Source: a virus
Reading direction: 5' to 3' (one strand)
Virus record (IMG/VR): IMGVR_UViG_3300036832_000230
Coordinates: 1-28,332 of that record
Length of the DNA stretch: 28,332 bases
Below the pieces are notes generated by a model, which worked only from the letters and a program-made list of their open reading frames with translations, was not told the origin of the DNA and did no database searches. This document shows, piece by piece, positions 6,807 through 15,198 of this stretch. The stretch's first letter is position 1. Each line of letters starts with the position of its first letter. The position numbers were made by a program, and so were the translations under genes.

Positions 6807-9103
6807 TGGCTGGCTGGGATGACAGCATCTTTGGCAACCTGCCGCCGCCGCGACAGCCATGGCCGCCCTTCGACCCGAACGCCGCGCCGCCGCAACAATT
6901 GCCTGGATCGCCGCCGCGCCCTCAGCCGCCGCCCAGCCAAGGCCTGAGCCAGGACCTGTTCCCGGTCCATCCGCTGGAGGTCCTGGCTGGTCTGCAGCAT
7001 CTCTACGCGCAGGGCATGGGCGACGCCGCAGGCTATCTCGCCGGTCATACGCCGCTCGATTTCATGGGCGCCCCACCACAGCCCGCAGGCGTTCAGCAGA
7101 GCGCCCAAGGCTTCGGCCGCGACATCACCGGGATCATCGACAAGCCGGGCGAACACATATCCTCGCCCGGCGGCGCCACGCACGCCCTCGACCCGTCGCT
7201 GGCGATCTTCGCCGGGCCGCTCGCCAAGACCGCCGATTTGCAGGCGCTGCAGACGGCTCAAACCATGGCGAAGCAGGGCCACGACGCCGAGAGCATCTGG
7301 AACAAGACCGGATGGTTCCAGGGCGGCGACCAGAAGTGGCGCTCCGAAATCCCCGACACGACGGCGACGGTCAAGTCCCAGCGTAACAGTACGGCGGGGG
7401 ACATCGTCAACCATCCCGACCTCTTTGCCGCCTACCCCGATTTGGCGAAGACCGAGATGCGAACCAACATCGGCGGGGTTGGGACGAGCGGCGGCTATTC
7501 GCCCGGCGGCTGGCCGGAGGGCATGTCGGAGCCGGATATCAAGTCTGCGGTCGAGGCGGCGACAGGCAGGCCTGCGGAGGACATGTTTTCTTCCCCACGG
7601 GACATCTGGCGCCCGCCCGAACAGATCAACGCCAACGCTCAGACCATGTCGGACCTCCGCACGACTAGTCTGCATGAGCTTCAGCATGCGGTGCAGGAAC
7701 GGGAGGGCTTCGCACCGGGCGGTAGTCCCAATGACTTCCTCGATCAGTTCGGCGGCGATTACCAGCCAGCCTTCCGCAAATATCAGCAGCTCCCTGGCGA
7801 GGTCGAGGCGCGCAACGTCGAGGCGCGCTCCGGCATGACGCCAGACCAGCTCCGAGAAAATCCGCCGTGGCTGACATCCGATGTCAGCGAAATGCTGCGG
7901 CAACCTGACGCCTCCCTCACTCGTCTGCGCGGCGGTCAGGCTGAGAAGGTGACCGCGCCCTCAATCCTCAGCCGCGCCAACCCGACCTCGGACGACATCA
8001 ACGCCATCATGCAGAGCGTCGCCAGGACCAAGGCCACGCCATGGCCGACTGCGCAGAACCCGATCTTCGACCAGTCGCTGGAGGCCGCCCAGCGCACGTC
8101 GGATGTCGTGCCGCAAATCTCCCGCGCCGCCGATATTCCGAGGCCTGCGCCTGGGCAGGCGCTGCCTGAGAAAGGCCGCGTGCAGCAGATCATGGATGCG
8201 CGCGGCCCGATCTCCGATCGCATCGCCAGCGACCTGCAGCCGATGGTCGATCGCAACGATCCGATGCTGCACTTCTACTCCACCGCGCCGATCACCGATC
8301 AAATGCAGAAACAAGGCCTCCTCAGTCCCGACGAGGCCAATCAGTTCATGCGCGACTGGGCTGGCCAGGGCGCGGCGACCAGTCCGCGCACCGCGACGCC
8401 GACGAACATGCGCAACTCCAGCCTGCTCCAGTATCGCCGCGCCATCGGCTCGCCGCTCGATCGGCCAACCTGGGAGGCCGAGGGCAACGCGCCCGGTTTC
8501 CCGATGATGGGCATGCACGTCGATCTGGCCGATCAGTTCGCCAAGGGAACGGAGAACATCAACACCAATCCGAAGCCGACGTTGTTCCGCGACGCCTGGA
8601 GCGGCAACACATCCGATGTCGTCGCCGACACGCACAACATCCGCGCCACGCTGCGCGCCTACGATCAGGACAATCCAGGCCAATTGCATCCGAGCTGGTT
8701 CTCCAGCCCCCAGGCCTATCAGGACTACAAGGCCAATGGCGGCTTCGGCCAAGGGCCGCTCGATGTCGGCGCCATCAAGGACACGCTGGGCGATGCGACG
8801 CTCAAAGGCGTCCGCAAACAGGTCGAATACGGCCCGATGAGCGATCCCTGGCGCGATGTCGGCCAGAAGCTCGGCATCTCGCCGGGACAGGCGCAATCGG
8901 GCGGCTGGTTCAACTACGGCCCGCAGACCGGACTGCGCTCGCCGCCGAAGACGCTGCCGATGCTGCTCAACGACCAGATCGAGCATACGTCGCGCGTCCT
9001 CGGCATCCCGCAGGAGAAGGTCCTCGACTGGTGGGCGAACAAGAAAATCCCGCTCGCCGAGAACGCCGTGCGCGGCGTCGGCCCACAGACAAACATCGGA
9101 TGA
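6806..9103 (+). CDS. Large polyvalent-type protein with zincin-like (HELQH) domain
   Basis: A 765-residue multi-domain protein. Residues 1-60 are proline-rich. About 170-350 form a domain with SIWNKTGWFQGGD near its start and a metallopeptidase motif HELQH (290-294, HExxH), followed by EGFAPGGSP and GEVEARN (E332/E334 could be the third ligand). This resembles the LPD23-type domain of phage polyvalent proteins. The C-terminal 250 residues form a second globular part (VADTHNIRATLRAYD, IPQEKVLDWWANKK) that I cannot name. A virion protein that enters the cell with DNA is the likely role. I chose GTG 6806 because GGGGGA lies eight bases upstream and it overlaps the preceding stop; ATG 6788 in the same frame would add six residues. 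Confidence 0.75.
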   Translation: MAGWDDSIFGNLPPPRQPWPPFDPNAAPPQQLPGSPPRPQPPPSQGLSQDLFPVHPLEVLAGLQHLYAQGMGDAAGYLAGHTPLDFMGAPPQPAGVQQSAQGFGRDITGIIDKPGEHISSPGGATHALDPSLAIFAGPLAKTADLQALQTAQTMAKQGHDAESIWNKTGWFQGGDQKWRSEIPDTTATVKSQRNSTAGDIVNHPDLFAAYPDLAKTEMRTNIGGVGTSGGYSPGGWPEGMSEPDIKSAVEAATGRPAEDMFSSPRDIWRPPEQINANAQTMSDLRTTSLHELQHAVQEREGFAPGGSPNDFLDQFGGDYQPAFRKYQQLPGEVEARNVEARSGMTPDQLRENPPWLTSDVSEMLRQPDASLTRLRGGQAEKVTAPSILSRANPTSDDINAIMQSVARTKATPWPTAQNPIFDQSLEAAQRTSDVVPQISRAADIPRPAPGQALPEKGRVQQIMDARGPISDRIASDLQPMVDRNDPMLHFYSTAPITDQMQKQGLLSPDEANQFMRDWAGQGAATSPRTATPTNMRNSSLLQYRRAIGSPLDRPTWEAEGNAPGFPMMGMHVDLADQFAKGTENINTNPKPTLFRDAWSGNTSDVVADTHNIRATLRAYDQDNPGQLHPSWFSSPQAYQDYKANGGFGQGPLDVGAIKDTLGDATLKGVRKQVEYGPMSDPWRDVGQKLGISPGQAQSGGWFNYGPQTGLRSPPKTLPMLLNDQIEHTSRVLGIPQEKVLDWWANKKIPLAENAVRGVGPQTNIG

Positions 9104-9110
9104 GCGTCAC

Positions 9111-9245
9111 ATGGCCTTCACGCTCTCAATCGACAGCAGGCTCGCCCCTCCGAAGCCGTCGCAGGCGGGGGCTAAGGGACCATCGATCGCGACGGCAATC
9201 TTGAGGAGCCAACCTAATGCCGCAAACCTATCTCGTCGTCGTTGA
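9111..9245 (+). CDS. Possible 44-residue protein (doubtful)
   Basis: An ATG eight bases after the polyvalent gene opens a short frame with the product start MAFTLSIDSRLAPPKPSQ. It overlaps the start of the proline-rich gene at 9217 and has only a weak upstream GGATGAG. It could equally be non-coding spacer of the 113-base gap. Nothing in the sequence points to a function. Confidence 0.25.
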   Translation: MAFTLSIDSRLAPPKPSQAGAKGPSIATAILRSQPNAANLSRRR

Positions 9246-9774
9246 GCCGATTAATCCCGGCCAGCCTCCCGTCGGCGTCATGCCGCCGATCTTCTACCCG
9301 CCTGTCGGCGGCGGGGGCGCTCCCACTCATCCGTGGGTTCCGCCGGGCGGTTACCCCAGCCATCCATGGGTGCCGCCTCCTGGCTCGCCTACGCATCCGA
9401 TCCCTCCAGGCGTGTGGCCGCAGCCTCCAGGCGGCGGCGGTCAGCCCCCTGGCATTTGGGGAGGTCGTCCGCCGTGGATCGACAACACGCTGCCCGGCAA
9501 TCAACCGGGGATCGACAATTCCCTGCCCGGCAATCAGCCCGGCATCGACAATTCCCTGCCGGGTAGCGGCAATCGTCCGATGCCTCCGATCTACTTCCCT
9601 GATGGCGGCAACGTCGTCATGCCGCCGATGGCGCCCGGCGGCGAGCCGACGCACCCGATCGAAATCCCGCCTGGGTCCTGGGTCCTGCCGCCTCGGATCG
9701 ACAACTCTCTGCCCGGCAACCAACCGGGAATAGACAACACCCTGCCGCCTGTCGAACCGCAACCGAAGGGCTGA
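9217..9774 (+). CDS. Proline/glycine-rich repetitive phage protein
   Basis: A 185-residue protein, preceded by TTGAGGAG eight bases before ATG. It opens with MPQTYLVVVEPINPG and then is almost entirely Pro, Gly, His and Trp in short repeats: THPWVPPGG-like units in the first half, then five copies of IDN(S/T)LP, four of them followed by G. I recall such proteins as common in this place in alphaproteobacterial phages with no known function. The sequence is too low in complexity for a fold prediction. A virion spike, linker or adhesin would fit. Confidence 0.7.
   Translation: MPQTYLVVVEPINPGQPPVGVMPPIFYPPVGGGGAPTHPWVPPGGYPSHPWVPPPGSPTHPIPPGVWPQPPGGGGQPPGIWGGRPPWIDNTLPGNQPGIDNSLPGNQPGIDNSLPGSGNRPMPPIYFPDGGNVVMPPMAPGGEPTHPIEIPPGSWVLPPRIDNSLPGNQPGIDNTLPPVEPQPKG
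9478..9750 (+). repeat. IDN(S/T)LPGNQPG coding repeats
   Basis: Five copies of an 11-residue (33-base) unit: 9478, 9511 and 9544 in tandem, then 9697 and 9730 in tandem after an interruption of 120 bases. DNA copies differ at third positions (AATTCCCTG, AACACGCTG, AACTCTCTG), so the protein repeat is kept while the DNA drifts. This argues for selection on the peptide. Confidence 0.75.
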
Positions 9775-9776
9775 AG

Positions 9777-10028
9777 GTGTTGGCGCCGCAGAGCCGCTCC
9801 TCCCACTGGCTCTGCGGCGTTGCTCTCATTCTTTTGCAGGCCCCCGATGGTCATCCGATCTGGATCAACCCGAATGAAATTCTGGAGCTGCACGACGCGC
9901 GCAGCGAGCATCGTGGACACTTTGCGCCGGGGACAAAATGCCTGATCCAGATGGGCGACGGCAGAACGATCTTGACCGGCGACGCCTGCGACGCGGTCAT
10001 TCAAAAAACCTGGGCCGTGCATCCATGA
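9777..10028 (+). CDS. Small FlbD-like-fold protein, unknown function
   Basis: An 83-residue frame from GTG 9777. The conserved-looking part is the last 60 residues: HPIWINPNEILELH and GTKCLIQMGDGRTILTGDACDAV. This pattern (Asn-Pro followed by hydrophobic strand, then a Gly turn and strand) resembles the small FlbD-like beta fold. The first 20 residues are encoded by a strong hairpin (9784-9819), so the true start may be downstream, for example TTG 9834. It overlaps the next gene by ATGA. Confidence 0.55.
   Translation: MLAPQSRSSHWLCGVALILLQAPDGHPIWINPNEILELHDARSEHRGHFAPGTKCLIQMGDGRTILTGDACDAVIQKTWAVHP
9784..9835 (+). terminator. Long hairpin with T-rich tail after the proline-rich gene
   Basis: CGCCGCAGAGCC (9784-9795) and GGCTCTGCGGCG (9808-9819) make a perfect 12-bp stem with a 12-base loop. 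Downstream is TTGCTCTCATTCTTTT, T-rich but broken. It starts ten bases after the stop at 9774. It could be a partial terminator that sets a step-down in expression after the proline-rich protein, or a translational hairpin over the start of the next gene. Confidence 0.5.
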
Positions 10029-10210
10029 TCGCGCTCGCCTTCACCTGCGCAGCGTGCAGCGGATCGTTCGACATCCCGCCGCGCCCTCAAGTCATCGAGG
10101 CCGCGCCGATCGTCGATGAGCCGACGCCGAAGTGCTTCGTTCGGGCGCGTCGCTTCAACGGTCTGGTGCAATTGCCCTGCGTCGATCTCATCCGCCAGAC
10201 GAGAGGATAA
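10025..10210 (+). CDS. Small exported or lipoprotein-like protein
   Basis: A 61-residue product. It starts MIALAFTCAACSGSFDIPP, which resembles a very short signal with a lipobox-like CAAC, followed by a proline-containing tail. A short proline-rich lipoprotein in a late operon could be an outer-membrane spanin subunit, but the N-terminus has no basic residues and no inner-membrane partner overlaps it. It begins in an ATGA overlap. Treat the lysis idea as weak. Confidence 0.45.
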   Translation: MIALAFTCAACSGSFDIPPRPQVIEAAPIVDEPTPKCFVRARRFNGLVQLPCVDLIRQTRG

Positions 10211-10213
10211 GCC

Positions 10214-10429
10214 ATGATCATGAGCCTGCTCACCCTCGTCGTTTATATCCTGATCCTGGGGCTGCTCTATTGGCTCTGCGATTATCTGCTGGGTCTGTTC
10301 CCGCTGCCGGAGCCGATGAACCGGATCGTGCGCGCGATCGTCATCGTCGTCCTGGTTCTCATCCTGATCTCGATCCTGCTCAACGTGCTTGGCGCAGGAT
10401 ACGACCTTGGCCTTCCCCGCTTCAGATAG
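10214..10429 (+). CDS. Small two-helix membrane protein (Thivi_2564-like)
   Basis: A 71-residue protein with two transmembrane helices: about 4-28 (SLLTLVVYILILGLLYWL) and 39-59 (RAIVIVVLVLILISILL), joined by a proline-containing loop (FPLPEPMNR). The layout matches small membrane proteins called Thivi_2564 family in phages. Such proteins are sometimes taken for holins, but no function is proven. GAGAGGA precedes the ATG by six bases. No endolysin gene is adjacent. Confidence 0.65.
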   Translation: MIMSLLTLVVYILILGLLYWLCDYLLGLFPLPEPMNRIVRAIVIVVLVLILISILLNVLGAGYDLGLPRFR

Positions 10430-10439
10430 GAGTTCACCC

Positions 10440-10628
10440 ATGGCCAAATACAAGCGCGGCTTCACCGCCAAAGAGGGGCATCCCTCCGATGAGCGTCCGC
10501 CCAATCTCAAAGGGCGCGTCTACAATGAGTTTCGTCCAGAGGTTGTGCGCGGCTCGACCATGCCGCCGCCAACCCGCGATACTGAAGAGCCGCGCATGAG
10601 CAAGCGGCTCGGCAAGCGCAGGCGATAA
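10440..10628 (+). CDS. Small basic protein
   Basis: A 62-residue, strongly basic protein ending MSKRLGKRRR. It begins at ATG 10440, with AGGAG (10428-10432) seven bases upstream, which decides against an earlier in-frame start. No domain is recognised; the Lys/Arg-rich ends suggest nucleic-acid contact or packing inside the virion. Confidence 0.6.
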   Translation: MAKYKRGFTAKEGHPSDERPPNLKGRVYNEFRPEVVRGSTMPPPTRDTEEPRMSKRLGKRRR

Positions 10629-10632
10629 TCCG

Positions 10633-12432
10633 ATGCCGATGACGGCGCCCCTGTTCCAGGCGCGGGCGCAGAACGTCTACAACAAATATTCGCCCCTGTT
10701 CTCCGGTTCGGCGCTGTCGTCGATCTTCAGTGGTTTGGCCAGCGCCGTCACCGCCGACGCTGCGAATAATCACGACCTCACCGTCACGGCGCCGGGCGGA
10801 ACCCTGTCGCCATCGTCCTGGCCCGATCAGCCGACCCGTGAACTGGAACTCCTGATCAACCGGGGACGTAACGACCTTGGCGCGACGGCCATGGGATCGA
10901 TCCTGACCGCAATCGCCAGCGGCGGCGCTCCTCCGTTTACGCTGCCCGGCACGCCGACAGCCGCCTACTCGATGCGCAGGATCGTGTCGGGCTACGCCGG
11001 AAAGGCGATCAAGGTTCGCCGCTCATCGGACAACGCCTCGCAGGACATCGGGTTCGCCGCCAATGGCTGGCTCGACATGGCCGCCGCCTCGGCTTTCGCC
11101 GCTGGCTCTACGCTGTGGATCGACACTTGGTATGATCAGGGCGCTGGCGGTCTTAACGCCAAGGCTGCGACAACGAGCGCCCAGCCGCAACTGAACGTGA
11201 TCGGCGGCGTCCCGTATATAGCGTTTGGCGCAAACCAGAACGTCATGCTGCTGGCGGCGGCGTCCGTCGGCGCGCTTGCTCTCACAGGCGATCAGACCAT
11301 CGGCATCGTCTGCCAATGCGGCAGCGATGTCGGTCAGGTCCCTGTCGCCTGTTCGGATGGCAGTTCGGGATGGGCGCTGTTTTTCAACGGCGTCGGCACA
11401 TCGGCGCCAGGACCAAATCCGGCCCACGTGGTCTATTGGGGCAGCGGGGGATCGGTGATCGATCCGACGCTGATGTTTCCATCTCTGTCGCAGCCGTTCC
11501 GGTACATTTCGACGAGAGCGTCGGGGGCGGTGAAGACCTACACCAACGGGGCGCAAACCGGATCAGGCACGGCTACGAACAACGCCTCTCCCACTCCCCT
11601 CTCGATTGGTTCTCTCGCAGCGACGCTGCAGTTCAGTGGTCTGATTGGCGAGATTTTCATCTATTCGTCGGCCCTCACTCCAGCCAATATTTCGACGATT
11701 GACGCAAACCAGAACACAGCGTTTCCGGCTCTCGGCTTTCACACGCCGTATAGCGGGACCGCCTGCCTGCAGTTCGGCAATAGCGAGCAACTGAGCTTTG
11801 GCAATGTGCTCCAGTATGAGCGCACTCAGGCCTGGACGATGTGGGCTGCGGTCCAGCTCTATTTTTCGCCGCCGCTGTCCAGCGCCACATGCATTATGAC
11901 CAACGTGCCGGTCACCGGCACCGGCTATCCCGGCTATGAGCTATGGATCGGCGAGGAGGGGACGCTGCGTGTCCGCCTCATCTCCAACATAGGCACGCCC
12001 AACTATCTCGATGTCAGGGGCTCGACCAATGTCTGCGACGGCAAGAAGCACATGGTTGTCGCCACCTACGACGGCAGCTCGACCCCGGCAGGCGTCAAGT
12101 TCTACATCGACGGCGTTCTGGACACTTCGGTGACGGTGGCTCAACCCCTCACCGCTACGATTGTCGCCAGCGGTCAAGCCTTCATCGTCGGCTCGCAGCA
12201 GGGCATGGGCGGCCTCTATCTCAACGGCGCCCTGAGCTACTTCCAGCTCGATAACATCGTGCGCTCGGCGGCAGTCATCGCGCCGGTCAAGAATGGCGCG
12301 ATCCCGCCGAAGGATGCAAACACGGCGATGTGCCTGCCGCTCAATGAGGGGTCTGGCGCTGCGGTCCATGACACGTCCACCAGCGCCTTCACCGGGACGC
12401 TGACATCATCCAGCAATTGGCTCACGCCATGA
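10633..12432 (+). CDS. Virion adhesin with arabinofuranosidase-like and LamG-like domains
   Basis: A 599-residue protein. Residues about 110-350 match the pattern of the arabinofuranosidase B catalytic-like fold seen in phage structural proteins: AYSMRRIVSGYAGKAIKVRR, then a DTWYDQGAGG block and QPQLNV. The second half (about 375-570) is a LamG/concanavalin-like jelly roll: QLSFGNVLQY, WTMWAAVQLYF, GKKHMVVATYDGS and VKFYIDGVLD are typical strands. The likely role is glycan binding on the outside of the virion. No catalytic activity can be claimed. The stop overlaps the adaptor start by ATGA. Confidence 0.75.
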   Translation: MPMTAPLFQARAQNVYNKYSPLFSGSALSSIFSGLASAVTADAANNHDLTVTAPGGTLSPSSWPDQPTRELELLINRGRNDLGATAMGSILTAIASGGAPPFTLPGTPTAAYSMRRIVSGYAGKAIKVRRSSDNASQDIGFAANGWLDMAAASAFAAGSTLWIDTWYDQGAGGLNAKAATTSAQPQLNVIGGVPYIAFGANQNVMLLAAASVGALALTGDQTIGIVCQCGSDVGQVPVACSDGSSGWALFFNGVGTSAPGPNPAHVVYWGSGGSVIDPTLMFPSLSQPFRYISTRASGAVKTYTNGAQTGSGTATNNASPTPLSIGSLAATLQFSGLIGEIFIYSSALTPANISTIDANQNTAFPALGFHTPYSGTACLQFGNSEQLSFGNVLQYERTQAWTMWAAVQLYFSPPLSSATCIMTNVPVTGTGYPGYELWIGEEGTLRVRLISNIGTPNYLDVRGSTNVCDGKKHMVVATYDGSSTPAGVKFYIDGVLDTSVTVAQPLTATIVASGQAFIVGSQQGMGGLYLNGALSYFQLDNIVRSAAVIAPVKNGAIPPKDANTAMCLPLNEGSGAAVHDTSTSAFTGTLTSSSNWLTP

Positions 12433-13055
12433 CCGACTTCGCTGACCTTCAACTGCAAATCAAGGAATGGGCCAATCGCACCGATTGGTCCGACACGTTG
12501 ACGATCTCGTACATCCGCATGGCCGAGAGCAAATTCAACAAGGAGCTGCGCACGGCGCAGATGATCCAGTTCGACGACGGCGTGATCACCGCGCGCTGCG
12601 CCACGCTGCCCGACGATTGGCTGGCGATGGACTTGGTGCGCGTCGCCAACTCAAACGGCGCTGATGGCTTCCTGCCCGCGCGCTACAAATCGCGCGACGA
12701 GTTTTTCAATCTCACCGACAAAAATTCAGCGATGTACTACACGCTCGTCGGCACGGTGATGTTCTTCGGCGGCGCCCCCGATCCGGTCGATGGGACCGAG
12801 TACAAGATCGCTTATTACGGAGAGGTGCCGCAGCTCTCCGACACGACGACGAGCTGGATTTATACCAAGCATCCGCAATTGTATTTGTTCGCCGCGTTGA
12901 TGCACGCGGACCTGCACGCCGTCGGCGAGGAGCAGCAGGCCGCCAATCTGAAGAGCCTCGTCGAGGACGAGATCAACAAACTCAACGTCGCCCATATGGG
13001 ATCGAAGGCGAGCGGATCGCGCGTCACCATGCCGCGCAATCGGAGCTTCGGATGA
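12429..13055 (+). CDS. Head-tail adaptor protein (SU10/P22 gp4-like)
   Basis: A 208-residue protein with the typical opening MTDFADLQLQIKEWANRTDW, an ISYIRMAESKFNKELRT helix and the later DGTEYKIAYYGEVPQLSD and HPQLYLFAALMHADLHA. This is the pattern of phage adaptor proteins that bind below the portal. The ATG at 12429 overlaps the previous stop (ATGA), preferred over an in-frame TTG at 12417. It ends in another ATGA overlap. Confidence 0.8.
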   Translation: MTDFADLQLQIKEWANRTDWSDTLTISYIRMAESKFNKELRTAQMIQFDDGVITARCATLPDDWLAMDLVRVANSNGADGFLPARYKSRDEFFNLTDKNSAMYYTLVGTVMFFGGAPDPVDGTEYKIAYYGEVPQLSDTTTSWIYTKHPQLYLFAALMHADLHAVGEEQQAANLKSLVEDEINKLNVAHMGSKASGSRVTMPRNRSFG

Positions 13056-13303
13056 CAGGCGCGCGGGGATGGGACCCAGACCCGTGCATCGGCAATGCCG
13101 GTTGGACGCCGCCCACCGTCTGCCGCAGGCCTTATGGTCGTCAGGCCTACGACACTGGGCCTTATGGTCGATGCCAAATCATCGGCGAGATCATCTGGGG
13201 CGAGAGCATGCGCCTGCCGCCCTTCACGCCTGAGCTGCCGTGCGCGCCGTTCTCCGCGCAGGCCCCAGCCGCCCCCATGCCATGGAGGCGGGCGCGTGGC
13301 TGA
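13052..13303 (+). CDS. Small hypothetical protein
   Basis: An 83-residue protein, rich in Pro, Cys and Gly, starting in an ATGA overlap with the adaptor gene and ending eight bases into the fibre gene. It has a 10-residue internal repeat ([10 protein letters not shown] then PYGR), caused by the 13-base direct repeat GGCCTTATGGTCG at 13128 and 13158. I see no known domain. The overlaps on both sides support translation. Confidence 0.5.
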   Translation: MTGARGWDPDPCIGNAGWTPPTVCRRPYGRQAYDTGPYGRCQIIGEIIWGESMRLPPFTPELPCAPFSAQAPAAPMPWRRARG

Positions 13304-15005
13304 CAGCTTCACCCACAACTACAACCTGACCAAGCCTGACCCAGGCGCGTCAGACGATACCTGGGGCGATAAGCTCAACGCCGATCTCGACATCATCGAC
13401 GGCCAGCTCAAGGTGGCGAGCGATCGAGCGCCAGGACCGCAGGGTCCGCAGGGCGTGCCTGGACCTCCTGGCGCCACAGGTCCGCAGGGACCGATAGGCC
13501 AGACAGGGCCAGCAGGCCTGCCCGGCGCCGACGGTCAGCCCGGCGGCCCTGGTCCGCCAGGGGCCGACAGCACCGTCCCAGGGCCACAGGGGCCTCAAGG
13601 AGCCACGGGAGCGCAGGGGCCGCAGGGTAACCCAGGGCCGACTGGCGCGACCGGCTCCCAGGGGCCTGCAGGCTCGACTGGGGCGACAGGGCCGCAGGGA
13701 CCGGCGGGCGCGACGGGACCGCAAGGCCCGGCCGGCCCTGTCGCCGAAGCGCCCACCGACGGGCAGCAATACGCGCGGCAGAGCGCGGCCTGGAGCGTCG
13801 TCACGGGCGGCGGCGCGGCCCCATCCAACGCCAATCCTGCGATGGACAGTGTCGCTGCGCCGGGAACGGCGACGCTCTATGCGCGCGGCGATCACGTTCA
13901 CCCGAGCGACACGTCGCGTCTGGCGCTCAGCGGCGGGACGCTGACCGGCCGCCTGTTTATGGCCAACGATCCGGCCGTCTCGGCGCCCTTGGAGACGGCG
14001 ACGCAGCGCTATGTCGTGTCGAACATGCCGGGCGAGAACAAGCTCATCAACTCAGACATGCGGATAGACCAGCGCAACAACGGCGCGGCGGTGAACAATG
14101 TAGCGGGAAGGAACTACTCCGCTGATCGATGGGCGGGGAACACCACCGCCACGGCGAATATTTTCAGCATGCAGCGATTGGCGACCGGCGGTCCTGCTGG
14201 GTTCCCATATTTTATGCGCTGCACGGCCTTGGCCAACACCACGCCGGGTTCGGCTGACACCTACATGCTCACGCAAACCATCGAGGCGGATGTCGTCGCC
14301 GACATGGGGTTCGGCGCGGCTGGCGCTTCGGCCTGGAGCCTCCAGTTTTGGGTGCGGGCGAGCGTCAGCGGAAACTACAGCGGATCTGTATGCAACGACG
14401 CTGGCACGCGCTCCTATCCGTTCAGTTTCGCCATTTCCACGGCAAATACTTGGCAGCGCATCGCCATCCAAAATCAGGCGGGCGACACGGCGGGAACGTG
14501 GGTCGGCTCCGGCGCGGGCCTTGCGATGTTCCTACGCTTCGATCTTGGGTCGGGCGCAACCATGCGTTCCACGCAAGGCAGTTGGCAGGCCGGAAATTTC
14601 ATCGGCGTCACCAGCGCGCAGAGCATCGTCGCCACCAGTGGCCGCACGCTCGACATCACCGCGATCAAGTTTGAAACCGGGGCCTATTGCACGCCTTACG
14701 TGCGCCAGACGATTGCGAAGAGCTTGGCCGACTGCCAGCGATATTACACCTCGATAGGAAACCAGCCGATCTGGTCTGGCGCGACTACGACCAGCCAGAC
14801 ATTTTACACTTGGGCTCAATTTCCGGTGCTGATGCGCGCCGCGCCGACGCTGACCGTGGCCGATGGCGGCGTCTCCGGTTTCCCGGCTGGCCTTCCGACG
14901 ACGCAAAACCTCTCGTCGCTTGCTTTCCAAGCTCTCAAGACTGCGAACGCGACCTTGGCCACGGGCTTTTATGTTTTCTCCTACAAAGCCGATGCGGAGC
15001 TTTGA
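13296..15005 (+). CDS. Tail fibre with collagen-like domain
   Basis: A 569-residue fibre. Residues 1-40 ([28 protein letters not shown]) are shared with the next fibre and probably dock to the tail. Residues 47-148 are Gly-X-Y triplets, with one break near 89-96 ([11 protein letters not shown]), so they should form a collagen-like trimer stalk. The remaining 420 residues are beta-rich and include [16 protein letters not shown], a common phage head-domain opening, and YNYSADRW-like sequence; they probably carry receptor binding. Start is GTG 13296 with GGAGG seven bases upstream, which decides against earlier in-frame starts. Confidence 0.82.
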   Translation: MADSFTHNYNLTKPDPGASDDTWGDKLNADLDIIDGQLKVASDRAPGPQGPQGVPGPPGATGPQGPIGQTGPAGLPGADGQPGGPGPPGADSTVPGPQGPQGATGAQGPQGNPGPTGATGSQGPAGSTGATGPQGPAGATGPQGPAGPVAEAPTDGQQYARQSAAWSVVTGGGAAPSNANPAMDSVAAPGTATLYARGDHVHPSDTSRLALSGGTLTGRLFMANDPAVSAPLETATQRYVVSNMPGENKLINSDMRIDQRNNGAAVNNVAGRNYSADRWAGNTTATANIFSMQRLATGGPAGFPYFMRCTALANTTPGSADTYMLTQTIEADVVADMGFGAAGASAWSLQFWVRASVSGNYSGSVCNDAGTRSYPFSFAISTANTWQRIAIQNQAGDTAGTWVGSGAGLAMFLRFDLGSGATMRSTQGSWQAGNFIGVTSAQSIVATSGRTLDITAIKFETGAYCTPYVRQTIAKSLADCQRYYTSIGNQPIWSGATTTSQTFYTWAQFPVLMRAAPTLTVADGGVSGFPAGLPTTQNLSSLAFQALKTANATLATGFYVFSYKADAEL

Positions 15006-15009
15006 TCCC

Positions 15010-15198
15010 ATGACCTACACGCAAGTTTGGAACGCGATGCAAGGCAAGGCCAGCGATCAGATGATCCAGCGCGACGAGGACGGCGCGGTCATCCCGTTCG
15101 ACGAGCTGAACGCCGACTATCAGATCTATCTCGCATGGCTCGACGAGGGCAACGAACCGACGCCAGCGACGGACCCGCAAGAGGTCGCCCATGGCTGA
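15010..15198 (+). CDS. Small fibre-associated protein
   Basis: A 62-residue acidic protein with [20 protein letters not shown] and the tail motif [10 protein letters not shown]. The motif YxxYLAWLxxGNxPxP recurs in small proteins beside tail fibres and at the end of fibre chaperones. It lies between the two fibre genes and overlaps the second by eight bases. An assembly role is likely from context. Confidence 0.65.
   Translation: MTYTQVWNAMQGKASDQMIQRDEDGAVIPFDELNADYQIYLAWLDEGNEPTPATDPQEVAHG

Noticed and set aside
13434-13740. CRISPR-like or tandem DNA repeat at the Gly-rich region
   Set aside because: It is the degenerate Gly-X-Y codon pattern of a collagen-like stalk; spacing is nine bases and no constant repeat unit exists.
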